DNA of 53,785 nucleotides from Thraustochytrium sp. TN22. Taxonomy: Eukaryota; Sar; Bigyra; Thraustochytrida; Thraustochytriidae. The stretch is from positions 1 to 53,785 of the forward strand of contig JABLUY010000251.1 of the NCBI GenBank assembly GCA_013306675.1. The letters run 5' to 3'. The position numbers and the translations under genes were made by a program. This document shows, piece after piece, positions 17,426-26,676 of this stretch (positions are counted from its first letter, which is position 1; every line of letters starts with the position of its first letter). The notes below the pieces were generated by a model. It saw only the letters and a list, made by a program, of their open reading frames with translations, did not search any database and was not told where the DNA came from.

Positions 17426-19362
17426 CCTGCCTAAGCTTAGCTAGCCGCCACGCCAAGCTCGACCGCCCTCCGAGCGCCGCCGGCGGGCCGAGAACCAGGA
17501 CTGCACGGACTCGTGCGCGGGCAGCCGGGTGGGCACGCTCGGCACGCTCAGGCTCGGCCGCCGTGGCCGCGGCGCTGAGCGCTGACAGCGCGGCCAGGCG
17601 CGACGGAAGTGGCGCTGACTCTGCCAGTGCGTGTGCCGCCGTGGCGTGCAGTGCAGGCACCGGGCACCGGGCACCGGGCAGGTCGTTTCGGACCCCAGTG
17701 ACGCCGCCGCCGACCACTGCCGCTGCCACTGGCACTGCCGCCGCTGCGCGGTGGCGGCGTGGCCGTCGCCAAGCTCACCTCGTCGAGCGCCTCGCCTCGC
17801 CTCGCCTCGCCTCGGCACGGCACAACACGACTCGGACTTGACTTGGACACGACACGAGACGGCACGACACGACTTGGCCGCGCTCAGCCCGGCTCAGCTC
17901 GACTCGGCTCGGCACGGCACGGCTCGGCTCGGCTCGGCTCGGCTCGACTCGACTCGGGTCACCGTTCAACGTTGGCGCGGTTGGCAGACGACTGTCGGAC
18001 GCAGCCAGGCCCCGCGATTGCGCTCGTCGATTGCGCTCGTCGCGGCTCGTGGCAGTCTGAGCTCGGCGCCGGAGTGCTTGCTCGTGATCGCTGCCTCTGC
18101 AGCCAGGACGGCCAGCCACCAAGCAGGCGAGCCGTGGCAGCCGCCAGGCCGAGGCGGAGCCTGCCGCGTCGCTGCCGAGCGCCGTTTGTTGGACGAGCTG
18201 TGTCACGGTCTCCTGTCTTGCCAGCGGCGGCCAGCTGCGTGCGGTCGCGTGAGTCAACTGCGCTCCGCTTCACAGGCCTCGCGAGCAAGCCTGGCCACCC
18301 GCGCGGGCAGGCGCTGCAGGCAACCTGAACGCGCGTGCTCTCGCCGCTCGTGGCCGGCCTCGCGGCTCTGCCGGCGCCGCGCGCCGCGCAGGTCTGGACC
18401 CTGGAGCGCGGCGAAAAGACGCAAAGGCGCGGCACGGCACGGCACGACACGACACGGGACGCAAGGCAGGGCGTCGAGGCACGGGCGCCGCCGCCGGTCT
18501 GGCGGTGGCCGGCCAGCTGCCTGCAGCGCCGCGTCCGAGCCTGCCGCCTGGCCGTCGCCTCGCGCTACGGTGCGCCAGACGGTCGATCGATCGATCGCTC
18601 GCTTTCGAATTTGATTTGACTGATCGCGATTCTTGGCGCTTGGGGCCGCCGGCGCCGCCTCCTCGTTCGGCGCCACCGCGCAGGACGCGCGGAAGCAAAG
18701 ATCTCGCGCGTCCGCGGCCGGCAGGTTCGCTCCCGTTCGTATGAATCTTATCCCCTCGCTTCCGAACCGCGCGGCGCGGTCAGCTTGATCGCCGTGGACG
18801 CCTAGGCCGCCTGCGTGCCTGCCTCGCACAGGTTGCGGTTCTGCTACGCTGCTGGCTGCTCGCCTCGCCGTCGCTGCTGCTCGCCGCCCTCGGTTCCAGC
18901 GTCCGGCCGCGGGCAGAGCTCTCCCGCTCGCTCGCTCGCTCGCTCGCTCGCTGCGCTGCTGCAGCCCGAGCAGCTCGCGCTGGCCGGCAGCGGCGGGACG
19001 CTCGCGGAGCGTGCATTCTCGTCAGACCGTGCATGGCCAGGAATGGCCCGCCGGCGCCCAGACCGTCATGCGCGCTGTGTCCATCGCGCGCGGCGATGAC
19101 CAGGACGGGAGCGGCGGCCGCGCGATGGAGCAGAGCGCCTGCACGACGCTCGTTGGACACGCGCGCCACGGCGGCTCGACGAAGACGCAAGACACAAGCC
19201 TCGTTGGACACATGGCCAAGAAGCCGGTGCCCGGCCGCTGGAGACGGACGAGACGTACTGGTACGAGACGTACTGGTACGAGCGGGTCGTCCGCGAGGCG
19301 GCCGGTGGCGGCGGCTACCACGCAGGGCATTTCTTCAGGCAGACTGAGGGCAGGCCGGCCTC
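17426..19362. other. Repeat-rich spacer between TPR gene and CNOT11
   Basis: About 1.9 kb without a gene I can support. It holds pentanucleotide tracts (ctcgcctcgc, cggctcggct and variants, about 17790-17960), ggcacggcacgacacgac iterations near 18431, a GCTC run (about 18926-18952) and a 15-bp duplication gacgtactggtacga (about 19251-19282). Open frames here are arginine/alanine-rich and not family-like. Confidence 0.5.
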
Positions 19363-19625
19363 CTCGAGCGCGCGCAGGAGGCACAGAGGCCGACGGCCTC
19401 GCGGATCTGGGCGAAGGTGATGCAAGAGGCCTTGACCTCGACGATACGTAAGGAGGAAGAGCGGGTCGTGCCGCGTGCGCAAGGAGGGTGGCGGTGACTG
19501 CTATTTCTTCAGGCAGACTCGACCTCGACGATACATAAGAGCGGGTCGTGCCGCGTGCGCAAGGAGGATGGTGGTGGCTACTACGTTGTTACTGTTTAGC
19601 ACATTTCTTCAGGCAGACTGGCAGG
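19322..19625. repeat. Interleaved short repeats downstream of CNOT11
   Basis: atttcttcaggcagact occurs three times (near 19329, 19501 and 19604). A block containing agcgggtcgtgccgcgtgcg occurs twice (near 19460 and 19541), each following a gacctcgacgatac motif that resembles the CNOT11 3' end. The pattern suggests successive tandem duplications seeded by the gene end. Confidence 0.7.
19363..19445 (-). pseudogene. Duplicated 3'-end fragment of the CNOT11 gene
   Basis: From ctcgagcgcgcgcaggagg to ttgacctcgacgatacg this stretch matches 19733-19815, the last coding bases of CNOT11, with scattered differences and the stop codon position altered. It lies about 290 bases downstream of the real gene end, in the same orientation. 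It is non-functional as a gene. Confidence 0.7.
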
Positions 19626-19729
19626 CAGGCGGGCGAGCTGGCCGGCTCGCCGGCCGGCTGGCTGGCTGGCTCGCTCTCGCTCTCGCGCTCGCGCTCGCCC
19701 TCGGCGCACTCGCTCGCGCGCGCGCTCGC

Positions 19730-21190
19730 TTACTCGAGCGTGCGCAGGAGGCGCCAGAGGCCGGCGGCCTCGCGGATCTGGGCGAAGTTGATGCAAAAGG
19801 CCTGGACCTCGATGAAGAGGTCGGAGACGTCGACGATCTTGTTGCGGATGAGGGACTGGAGGAAGACGCAGACGAGCCTGACGAGGCGGTGCTGCATGTA
19901 CTTTTCCTTGATGTTCTCGCAGGAGGAGATGCAATTCGAAATGTACAGGTGGATGAACTCGGGCGGGAGCTGCACAGCGGTGGTGAGGCGGTTGACGACC
20001 TCCATGGAGTGGAGGGACATCTCCATCTCGACGAGCGCGGACAGGTAGTTGGTGATAAGGTCGCTGTTCATGAGCTTGAGCAGGCACTCGAAGGCGATCA
20101 TGGGGTTGTTCTCGACCAGGTCGGGCAGGTTGCCCGGCACGAGGCCGCACTGGTAGGCAAGCCAAGGGTCCTCCTCGAGCTCCTGCAGGACCTGCTTTTG
20201 CTGGACCGGCACGAGCGGGCCCTTGAAGGCCTTGGCCATGAGCTCGCGGAACTCCTCGCCGCGCGAGGAGTCCTCGCACATGCTCGAGTCCCACAGCAGG
20301 CCCGGCGGGTCGACCGGGTTGAGCCAGATGGCGGCGTCCGCCTCGAGCTTGAGTAGCGCCGGCGGCGGCCGCGCGAAGACCGGCGCAAAGCCCGCCATGG
20401 ACAGCCCCGACAGGGAGCCGTCCTCGGCACTCTCCAGCCGCACGAGGTCGGCCGCCGGCCGGCGGTCGCCGGGCGTCGGCGGGGGCAGCTTCTGGGGCAC
20501 GCCCTCGGGCCGCACCGGGTCGAAGACGATGGGCCGCTGCTCCGCCGGGATGCGCGGCGGCCCGCCCAGGAGGCCCAGGCCCACGCGCGTGCTCGTGCCC
20601 TGCTCGTAGTCGCGCATGAGCTCCGCGAACTCGGCCGTCTCCAGCGCCTGCAGCTGCGGGATGGGCACCAGCGCGCCCAGCGCCTCCAGCAGCGCGTTCG
20701 CGCTCATGCCGGCCCACTTGGCCGCCAGCACGTCGCTGCGCGCGGCGCCGCCCACCGACGCCGACGCGCGCGCCGTCTGCGACATGTCGAAGCGCGCGCT
20801 CAGCCCGCGCAGCATGCCAGCGATGAAGTGGCACTCGGCAGACCGACCCGGGTCCGCCGCGTTCACCTTGAACAGCAGCCGCAGCATCACGCCCGCGAAC
20901 GGGTGTACGCGCTGGAGCCCGGTCTTGCCCAGCGCCTTGGCCTCGCCGCCCGCGCCGCCGCCGCCGCCGCTGGGCCGCCCCAGCAGCTGCAGCACGAAGA
21001 GCGCCACGATGCGCTGCGCCGCCGGCAGCAGGTTGTCCTCCAGCAGCACCGCCAGCCCGCACGCCCACCGGAAGCGCTCCGCACGGCCCGCCGCCTCCAC
21101 CGCCGCGTCCGCCGCCGCCTGCAGCGCGCCATCCACGCGATCGCACACCGCCGTCACGGCGCTCAGCTCCTCCACCGACAGCAGCTTCAT
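19730..21190 (-). CDS. CNOT11: CCR4-NOT complex subunit 11 (CNOT11-like)
   Basis: 486 aa from ATG at 21190 ([12 protein letters not shown]); the upstream in-frame extension is alanine/arginine repeats and is rejected. The C-terminal 180 residues (about 303-486) match the conserved CNOT11 (C2orf29, DUF2363) domain: [57 protein letters not shown] and [14 protein letters not shown]. The N-terminal half (1-200) is helical and alanine-rich, consistent with the family's N-terminal module that docks on NOT1/CNOT10. Known CNOT11 belongs to the NOT10-NOT11 module of the CCR4-NOT deadenylase that controls mRNA decay. A proline-rich linker with [10 protein letters not shown] sits between the halves. It diverges from the small ORF at 21807. 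Confidence 0.9.
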   Translation of the reverse strand: MKLLSVEELSAVTAVCDRVDGALQAAADAAVEAAGRAERFRWACGLAVLLEDNLLPAAQRIVALFVLQLLGRPSGGGGGAGGEAKALGKTGLQRVHPFAGVMLRLLFKVNAADPGRSAECHFIAGMLRGLSARFDMSQTARASASVGGAARSDVLAAKWAGMSANALLEALGALVPIPQLQALETAEFAELMRDYEQGTSTRVGLGLLGGPPRIPAEQRPIVFDPVRPEGVPQKLPPPTPGDRRPAADLVRLESAEDGSLSGLSMAGFAPVFARPPPALLKLEADAAIWLNPVDPPGLLWDSSMCEDSSRGEEFRELMAKAFKGPLVPVQQKQVLQELEEDPWLAYQCGLVPGNLPDLVENNPMIAFECLLKLMNSDLITNYLSALVEMEMSLHSMEVVNRLTTAVQLPPEFIHLYISNCISSCENIKEKYMQHRLVRLVCVFLQSLIRNKIVDVSDLFIEVQAFCINFAQIREAAGLWRLLRTLE

Positions 21191-21806
21191 CCTGCCGCCG
21201 CGCCGCGCCGCGCCGCGCCGCGCCGCCGCGCCGCCGCGCCGCACGAGCCGCTCTGCGCGCCCGCCGCGCGGTCGTTGCTCTCCTCGATGATCTCCACGGC
21301 ATCGGCGGCGAGACCCGTTCTCTTGTTCTGCGGAACGGAGCCGCGGGAACGAGAACGAACGATTGTGTCTCCGGCCTGGCCGCCAGGAAACGCGGGACAA
21401 GCGCGGTCTCGAGCCGCCAGCGGGAGCTCGTCAAGAGCACTCAGTGCTACCTTCTTGGTGTCTTTTTTCGTGGTGTTCCTGGTGGATGAAGCGGTGATTT
21501 TTTGGCGCCATTGCGCCAAGGCCAGCCAGCAAGATGTCTGTCTGTCAGCGGGGGGAGAGCCCTCACAGTCAGTAAATGCGACAAGATATTTTTCAGCCAG
21601 AGCTCCTGCCAAGCGCAAGCCTTGTACATGCGTGACAGCGAGCTCAGCCGAGCTGCAGGCAGTCTCATGACTGAGCTCTGCTCGGCAACAACGCCGCACT
21701 GCCAGGCCAGAACGCTGGTGGTTGCCTCTGCTAGCTCAGGCTCTTTTCTTCTTGACAGTGCCGACGGTTGGTCGGCGCCCACGGCCAAGGGGCAGACCAC
21801 CTTCCC
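21191..21806. promoter_or_regulatory. Divergent promoter region of CNOT11 and the ADAT3 locus
   Basis: The 0.6-kb spacer separates oppositely oriented starts. Next to the CNOT11 ATG is a cgccgcgc repeat tract (about 21196-21240). The central part (21440-21760) is noticeably less GC-rich and is the likeliest promoter core. No gene seen. Confidence 0.4.
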
Positions 21807-22073
21807 ATGAGCGTGCCGGCGACGACGACGGCAGCGCTGCGCGAGGTGGCGGGCGCGCTGCGCGGCATCTCGGCGAACGTGCAGAGCATGAACGAGCAGC
21901 TGGAGGCCACGCTCGCGGTCGCAGAGTCGGAGACGCGCACGCTGGCCGGCGCGCTCGAGGCCTTCGAAGACGCCGACTTGGCGCCGGCGCGCGAGCTCAA
22001 GCCCCTGAACGCGGGGGACGACGGCGACCATGGCGACGACGATGGCGGCGCCAAGCGGGCCCGCCGCGCCTGA
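21807..22073 (+). CDS. Small coiled-coil protein or upstream ORF overlapping ADAT3
   Basis: 88 aa starting at the ATG at 21807. The sequence is helical with heptads (LREVAGALRGISANVQSMNE, then LEATLAVAESETRTLAGALE) and an acidic/basic tail ending KRARRA. It overlaps the ADAT3 frame by 44 bases in a different phase. I do not recognise it confidently. Short helical subunits of DASH/kinetochore or BORC-type complexes look broadly similar, but that is speculation. It could be a real small protein from its own transcript, or a translated upstream ORF of the ADAT3 mRNA. Confidence 0.5.
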   Translation: MSVPATTTAALREVAGALRGISANVQSMNEQLEATLAVAESETRTLAGALEAFEDADLAPARELKPLNAGDDGDHGDDDGGAKRARRA

Positions 22074-23097
22074 AGGCGGCCGCCGCGGGCTGCGACAGGT
22101 GCTCTCGCGCGAGCACGAGGCGCTCGCGGCCCGCCGGCACCGCGTCGCCGCGGGCCTGCCCACCGACCCGCCGCGCTGCGTCACGGCGCTCGCCGCGACG
22201 CTGCGCGACAAGAAGGACACCGGCAAGCTACTGCAGGCACTGCGCAGCCTCGAGGCCGCCACGCTGCCCGCCGAGATCGCCCACGCGCGACGGGTCGCCA
22301 AGGACGCGGACCAGCCTGCCACCGGCGCCGTGCGCGCGCTGCTCTGCGTCCTGCCGGTAGGCGATGAGGCAGGGCTGCCCGCTGCGCTCGCGCACCTCGA
22401 CGCCCTGGTCACTGACCCGACACTCGTCCAGGTCCCGGCCTGCGCGCCGGTCAGCAACGTCGAGGCCGCCGCCTGGTCGCGCCGCTTCTGGCCCATTGCC
22501 TTCTCCGAGCTGCGCTCAGGCCTCAGCCGGAAACCGGGCCTCGAGGTCGTCGCGCTCGAGGACCACCCCGAGGAGCTCGCGCAGGCCATGCAGCTCCTCG
22601 ACCGCGTCCGGGACCTTAGTGCCCAGCACGGCGGCAAGGACGCGGCACTCATGGTGCAGCCCGCCGCTGGTGTCATCGTCACGGAGGCCTTCGACACGGT
22701 CGTGGAGGACCAGCACCCGCTGCGCCACGCGCCCATGCGCTGCATTGACCTCACCTGCGAGCGCATCCTCGCCACGCGCGAGGCCCACTTCGCGGCCGCC
22801 GGCGAGAAGCCGCCCGCAGACGCTCCGCGTGCGCCCAAGCGCCCGCGCCTCGCCGAGCCTTTCCCGTCCTTTGACCCGGTCAACACCTACCTCTGCACGG
22901 GCCTTGACGCCTACCTTTCCCGCGAGCCCTGTGCCATGTGTGCCATGGCCCTTTTGCACAGCCGGGTCCGCCGAGTCTTTTTCGCGAGCCCGAACCCGGA
23001 CCGCGGCTTCCTCTTCTCCCAGGACCGCATCCACTGCCGCGACCAGCTCAACCACCACTTCCAGGTCTTTACCTGGGACGATTCTCATTCTGAGTAA
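22030..23097 (+). CDS. ADAT3: tRNA-specific adenosine deaminase subunit 3 (ADAT3/Tad3-like)
   Basis: 355 aa. The C-terminal half carries the deaminase zinc site: HAPMRCID (His233) and PCAMC (Cys301, Cys304), followed by HSRVRRVFF and LNHHFQVF, characteristic of Tad3. In the catalytic partner ADAT2 the first motif is HAE. Here the glutamate is replaced by proline, as expected for the non-catalytic subunit. ADAT2-ADAT3 converts A34 to inosine in tRNA anticodons. The N-terminal part (about 20-220) resembles the Tad3 N-terminal tRNA-handling region only in position and helical content. An inserted basic stretch with KRPRL follows the His motif. Start is 22030 or the in-frame ATG at 22042; both overlap the small upstream ORF. 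Confidence 0.9.
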   Translation: MATTMAAPSGPAAPEGGRRGLRQVLSREHEALAARRHRVAAGLPTDPPRCVTALAATLRDKKDTGKLLQALRSLEAATLPAEIAHARRVAKDADQPATGAVRALLCVLPVGDEAGLPAALAHLDALVTDPTLVQVPACAPVSNVEAAAWSRRFWPIAFSELRSGLSRKPGLEVVALEDHPEELAQAMQLLDRVRDLSAQHGGKDAALMVQPAAGVIVTEAFDTVVEDQHPLRHAPMRCIDLTCERILATREAHFAAAGEKPPADAPRAPKRPRLAEPFPSFDPVNTYLCTGLDAYLSREPCAMCAMALLHSRVRRVFFASPNPDRGFLFSQDRIHCRDQLNHHFQVFTWDDSHSE

Positions 23098-23445
23098 AGT
23101 ATTCATCTTTGTGTCCTGTGTTGTTCGCGAGCGACTGGATTGACGTCCAATAATTCATTTTGCATCAAGCTCTTTGGAGGCGCTCGCCGACTTGGCTTTG
23201 TGCATTCATGGAGAGGCATGGCACCAAGCGTCAGAGGCGTTCATTTGGCATCCGCGCGAGTCGCCGACGAATCATTGTTGGTGGACCGTGGCACCGGGCA
23301 CGCAACTTGAAGCGCCGTGGTCGTTAGGTTCTCACGGAGACGTCAGAGCCGCAGAGCGCAAACCAAATCAAATCATCAAAGCACGTGCGCCGACGAGGCC
23401 AGGCTGGGCATGCGCGTGGGCGGCGGGAGTGCGGGCGCGGCGAAG
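23098..23445. other. Spacer between ADAT3 and dUTPase
   Basis: About 350 bases, moderately less GC-rich than the coding DNA (for example caaaccaaatcaaatcatca near 23361). It must hold the ADAT3 3' end and dUTPase promoter. Nothing else seen. Confidence 0.45.
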
Positions 23446-24138
23446 ATGGCGCAGGAGCTGCTGGTGAGCCGGCTGTCGGCGGCGGCGACGCTGCCGACGC
23501 GCGGTTCGGCGGAGGCGGCGGGCCTGGATCTGTACGCGGCGCACGAGGCGGTCATCGCGGCGGGCGGCAAGGGCCTCGTGAAGACCGACCTGGCGATGCA
23601 GGTGCCGGCCGGAACGTACGGGCGCGTGGCGCCGCGGTCCGGGCTCGCGTGGAAGAAGCACGTGGACGTGGGCGCCGGCGTCATCGACCGCGACTACCGC
23701 GGCAACGTTGGCGTCGTGCTCTTCAACCACGGCAAGGAGGACCTCGAGGTCAAAGTGGGCGACCGCATCGCGCAGCTCGTGCTGGAGAAGGTCGACATGG
23801 CGCCCGTGCGCGAGGTGGCCGACCTGGAGGAGTCCGCGCGCGGCGAGGGCGGCTTCGGCAGCACTGGCGTGAGCGCCGGCGAGACGCCGGCGCCCGTCGG
23901 CGAGGCGGCTCAGCCCGAGGCCAAGAAGGCCAAGCTGGAGGCTGGCGCCGACGCCGACAAGGTCATGGAGGACCTGCTCGTGGCGCTCGCGGCCTTGCCG
24001 GACCTCGATGACGCGGCCAAGGCGCAGCTCAAGAAGCGCGTCCTGGCTGGCGACGCCGCCGTCCTGGCTGTCGGCCGGGCGCACCAGCGTCTGGACGACC
24101 CCAAGGAGCTCCTGCAGAACCTCCAAGCCCTTTCTTAG
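23446..24138 (+). CDS. DUT: dUTP diphosphatase with a C-terminal extension
   Basis: 230 aa from the ATG at 23446 (context aagATGg); an in-frame ATG at 23410 would add 12 residues. All five trimeric dUTPase motifs are present in order: AAGLDLYAA (24-32), PRSGLA (63-68), [16 protein letters not shown] (76-91), GDRIAQLV (105-112) and [10 protein letters not shown] (132-141). The enzyme hydrolyses dUTP to dUMP, keeping uracil out of DNA and feeding thymidylate synthesis. Normal enzymes end just after motif 5. This one continues for about 88 residues: a linker with KKAKLE (possible nuclear signal), then a helical segment from about 169 to the end ([20 protein letters not shown] and onward). The extension is unusual and its role is unknown. 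Confidence 0.93.
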   Translation: MAQELLVSRLSAAATLPTRGSAEAAGLDLYAAHEAVIAAGGKGLVKTDLAMQVPAGTYGRVAPRSGLAWKKHVDVGAGVIDRDYRGNVGVVLFNHGKEDLEVKVGDRIAQLVLEKVDMAPVREVADLEESARGEGGFGSTGVSAGETPAPVGEAAQPEAKKAKLEAGADADKVMEDLLVALAALPDLDDAAKAQLKKRVLAGDAAVLAVGRAHQRLDDPKELLQNLQALS

Positions 24139-24940
24139 ATTGATGCACGCCTCCCTCGCCAGCAGAACCACCCTGCAACTGATTTTGTACGACGCAGAAG
24201 CGGTCTTTGCTTTCTCCGCGTCGCTGCTCTTGTGCATGGTACGCTCAGGTTCGCGAGCGCCGTCAAGAGCTTGTCGTCATCCGAGGCCACTCAGCGCGCC
24301 GTCAAGAACTTGTCGTCGTCCGAGGCCATCCAGCGCGCACCTTGGGCAGTCAGAGTACGCGGTCGCGCAAGCAAATCAGACTCGTGCACAGCGCCTTGTG
24401 TTCGTCGAGGCCTCGTGGTCGTTCCCTCGTGAATCTCTCCTTCTTCTTCCTCTTCGGCCTAGGCGGCTGCGTGCACGTGGGCATGCCCATGGCCCTCCTC
24501 TGACTCCACATCGATCTTTGTCCGTGAGAATGCGCGCAGCCCACCAAAAATGCACCTTGACTTGCTCGTGGCGCCTCGACCCTCGAGCCCGAAAACCACA
24601 ATCTCGCACACGCCAACGCGTCCCTCTCGCGCCCTCCACGCGCCGCGCCGCAGCTGGACGTGTTGCTCGCACGCGCGCAGCGGCGTTGGCGCTGTTCCCG
24701 GAGCGCGGAGGAGTCACAATCGTGTCAAGTGGCCCGCAAGGCCAGCCGGCCTGAGACCAGAGCGCGCGAACTCGCAGACCCGCAACTGCGCAGGCCTCAA
24801 GTTGCGCGAGGCGAGGCGAGGCAAGGCGAGGCAAGGCCTAGCGCGAGGCACGCCGCGAGGCACGTCGCACGCAGGTCGACCGGCGGCGAGCGAGCGCGTA
24901 CGCCGGCAGCTCATCGAGGCGGCCGGCCAACTCGAGCAGG
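24139..24940. other. Spacer between dUTPase and the DJ-1 gene, with gene-fragment copies
   Basis: The spacer has no intact gene. Its middle (24259-24502) contains rearranged copies of the 3' part of the following DJ-1 gene, listed separately. The right part contains aggcgaggcaaggcgaggc simple repeats (about 24810-24840). Confidence 0.55.
24259..24502. pseudogene. Rearranged fragments of the DJ-1/PfpI gene 3' region
   Basis: Bases about 24299-24410 are the reverse complement of about 26065-26165 of the downstream gene; compare gcaaatcagactcgtgcaca here with the complement of the gene's tacacgagtctgatttgc. A 39-bp tandem duplication lies at 24259-24336. Directly after, about 24440-24502 matches the gene's last 60 coding bases in forward orientation, encoding FFLFGLGGCVHVGMP versus FFFGLGGYVHAGML in the gene, and even ends in TGA. 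An inverted and a direct piece are thus joined, so at least two rearrangement events are needed. Confidence 0.8.
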
Positions 24941-26443
24941 ATGGAGGCGCTGCGCAGCGCAGTGGCGGCCGGGCAGCGCAAGGTGGTGGTCGCCACGGTG
25001 CTCTTCGAAGGCTTCGAGCTGCTGGACGTCTTTGGGCCCCTGGAGATGGTCAACATGATGAACGACCGCCCCGCGCCCGGCCAGCCGCACATGGAGCTGG
25101 TCATGGTCGCCGGCAAGGAGGAGCATCGCGCGAACGGCGGCTTCTCGCCGCGCGCCGTGGCGCATTACTTGCCCACGAGCGCTGACGAGGGCGATGACCT
25201 CGTGCCGGACATTCTGCTGCTGCCGGGCGGTGCCGGCTGGAAGTCAGCCGTGGCGGACGTGGCGCTCATGGCCTGGCTGCGGCGCATCGTGGGCAAGACC
25301 AAGGTCGTCATGTCGGTCTGCACGGGCGCTGGCATCCTAGCGAATCTCGGCGAGCTGGACGGCAAGCGCGCCACGACCAACAAGAACGCCTTCAAGAGCT
25401 TCGTGGAGTGGTTCCCGCAGGTGCAGTGGGAGCGCGAGGCGCGCTGGGTGTGCGTGGACGACCAGCCGGAGCGCACCGTGTTCGCAAGCAGCGGCGTGAG
25501 CGCCGGCACGGACCTCATGCTGCACGTCCTGGCGGAGCTCTTCTCGAGGAAGCTGGCCGACACCGTGGCGGAGTTGTGCGAGTACGTTCCGGTGAGCAAG
25601 GACGGCGCCAAGGACCCGTTCGTGAGCAACATCGACTGCGGCAACGCGCTCAGCGAGGCTCCCGTGCAGGGCGGCAAGCCGGCGCGGCCGCTGCGCATCG
25701 CGCTCCTGCTCTACGACAACTTCGAGTTCTACGACACCTTCGGGCCGCTGGAGATGTTTGCGGCCGCCAACCGCACGGGCAAGGACGGCCCGCTGTACGA
25801 GCTCGTGACGGTGGCCGAGGCGCCCGAGGTTCGCGCGGTGGGCGTCAGCTTCCGCGTCGACCGCTCCGACCTCGCGAACGACGCGTTGCTTGATGGGGTC
25901 GACCTCTTGCTCGTGCCAGGCGGCATCGGCACGGCGCGAGAGCTCTTCAACCCGGTCATTCTTCAGTTTCTGCAGCGCGCCGCAGCACGTGTGGCCCGCA
26001 TCATGACGGTGTGCACCGGGAGCGCGCTGCTGGCGATCGCCGGCTTGCTGGACGGCCGCAAGGCCACCACGAACAAGGCGCTGTACACGAGTCTGATTTG
26101 CTCGAGCGACCGCGTGCTGTGGCAGCCCAAGGCGCGCTGGGTGGTCTCGGACGACGGCAAGTTCCTGACCTCTTCGGGGGTGACAGCGGGCACGGACCTG
26201 GCGCTGGCCATCATCGCGGCGGACTATGGGCGGCCGCTGGCCGAGGCCATTGCTCAGCGCGTCGAGTTCGCCTGGAACGCGGACCCGACCAACGACCCTT
26301 TCCAGCACCTCATCAAAGGCGGTCTCTACGCTCGCGTGACCTCGCGCCTTAGCGCCCTGGTTCTCGGGGCCATCATGAAGCCCGTCTTCTTTTTTGGCCT
26401 GGGCGGCTACGTGCACGCAGGCATGCTCAAGTCTTTCATCTGA
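24941..26443 (+). CDS. Tandem DJ-1/PfpI-superfamily protein
   Basis: 500 aa with two class I glutamine-amidotransferase-like (DJ-1/PfpI) domains. Domain 1 (about 14-215): FELLDVFGPLEM, LLLPGGAGW, and nucleophile elbow SVCTGAG (Cys127). Domain 2 (about 250-440): FEFYDTFGPLEM, LLLVPGGIG and TVCTGSA (Cys358). DG(K/R)xATTNK and SSGVxAGTDL recur in both. The domains look most like the isonitrile hydratase/transcription-regulator-like branch rather than human DJ-1. Known activities in the superfamily include glyoxalase, hydratase, chaperone and protease, so no substrate is assigned. The C-terminus ends in a hydrophobic segment (about 470-500, LSALVLGAIMKPVFFFGLGG) that may anchor it to a membrane. 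Tandem DJ-1 proteins are known in plants and other eukaryotes. Confidence 0.88.
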   Translation: MEALRSAVAAGQRKVVVATVLFEGFELLDVFGPLEMVNMMNDRPAPGQPHMELVMVAGKEEHRANGGFSPRAVAHYLPTSADEGDDLVPDILLLPGGAGWKSAVADVALMAWLRRIVGKTKVVMSVCTGAGILANLGELDGKRATTNKNAFKSFVEWFPQVQWEREARWVCVDDQPERTVFASSGVSAGTDLMLHVLAELFSRKLADTVAELCEYVPVSKDGAKDPFVSNIDCGNALSEAPVQGGKPARPLRIALLLYDNFEFYDTFGPLEMFAAANRTGKDGPLYELVTVAEAPEVRAVGVSFRVDRSDLANDALLDGVDLLLVPGGIGTARELFNPVILQFLQRAAARVARIMTVCTGSALLAIAGLLDGRKATTNKALYTSLICSSDRVLWQPKARWVVSDDGKFLTSSGVTAGTDLALAIIAADYGRPLAEAIAQRVEFAWNADPTNDPFQHLIKGGLYARVTSRLSALVLGAIMKPVFFFGLGGYVHAGMLKSFI

Positions 26444-26676
26444 TCTGATTTTGTCTGATCGTTGCTTTGAGACCATGCGAAGAGACCTTGTGCCGAGCGT
26501 CAATTTCTGCGCACACGGTTGTTGTCGTGGCGGGGCAGCGGGACGCGGCGTTCTACATGCGGCGTGTCCTCCTCGTCTCCTGCCTCGTCTGTGCGTTGCG
26601 TTGCAACTCACACGCAAGCTCACGAGCCCACCCCCCGCCCCTTGCTTCTTGAGAAAAAAAAAAAGAAGATAACGTC

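Noticed and set aside
17631-18614. Plus-strand open frame of about 330 codons in the TPR-CNOT11 spacer
   Set aside because: It is composed of translated tandem pentanucleotides and R/A-rich sequence, and competing frames on both strands look equally poor.
21447-22886. Minus-strand open frame of about 480 codons opposite ADAT3
   Set aside because: ADAT3 zinc motifs are on the plus strand. The antisense frame is a serine/arginine shadow crossing the spacer.
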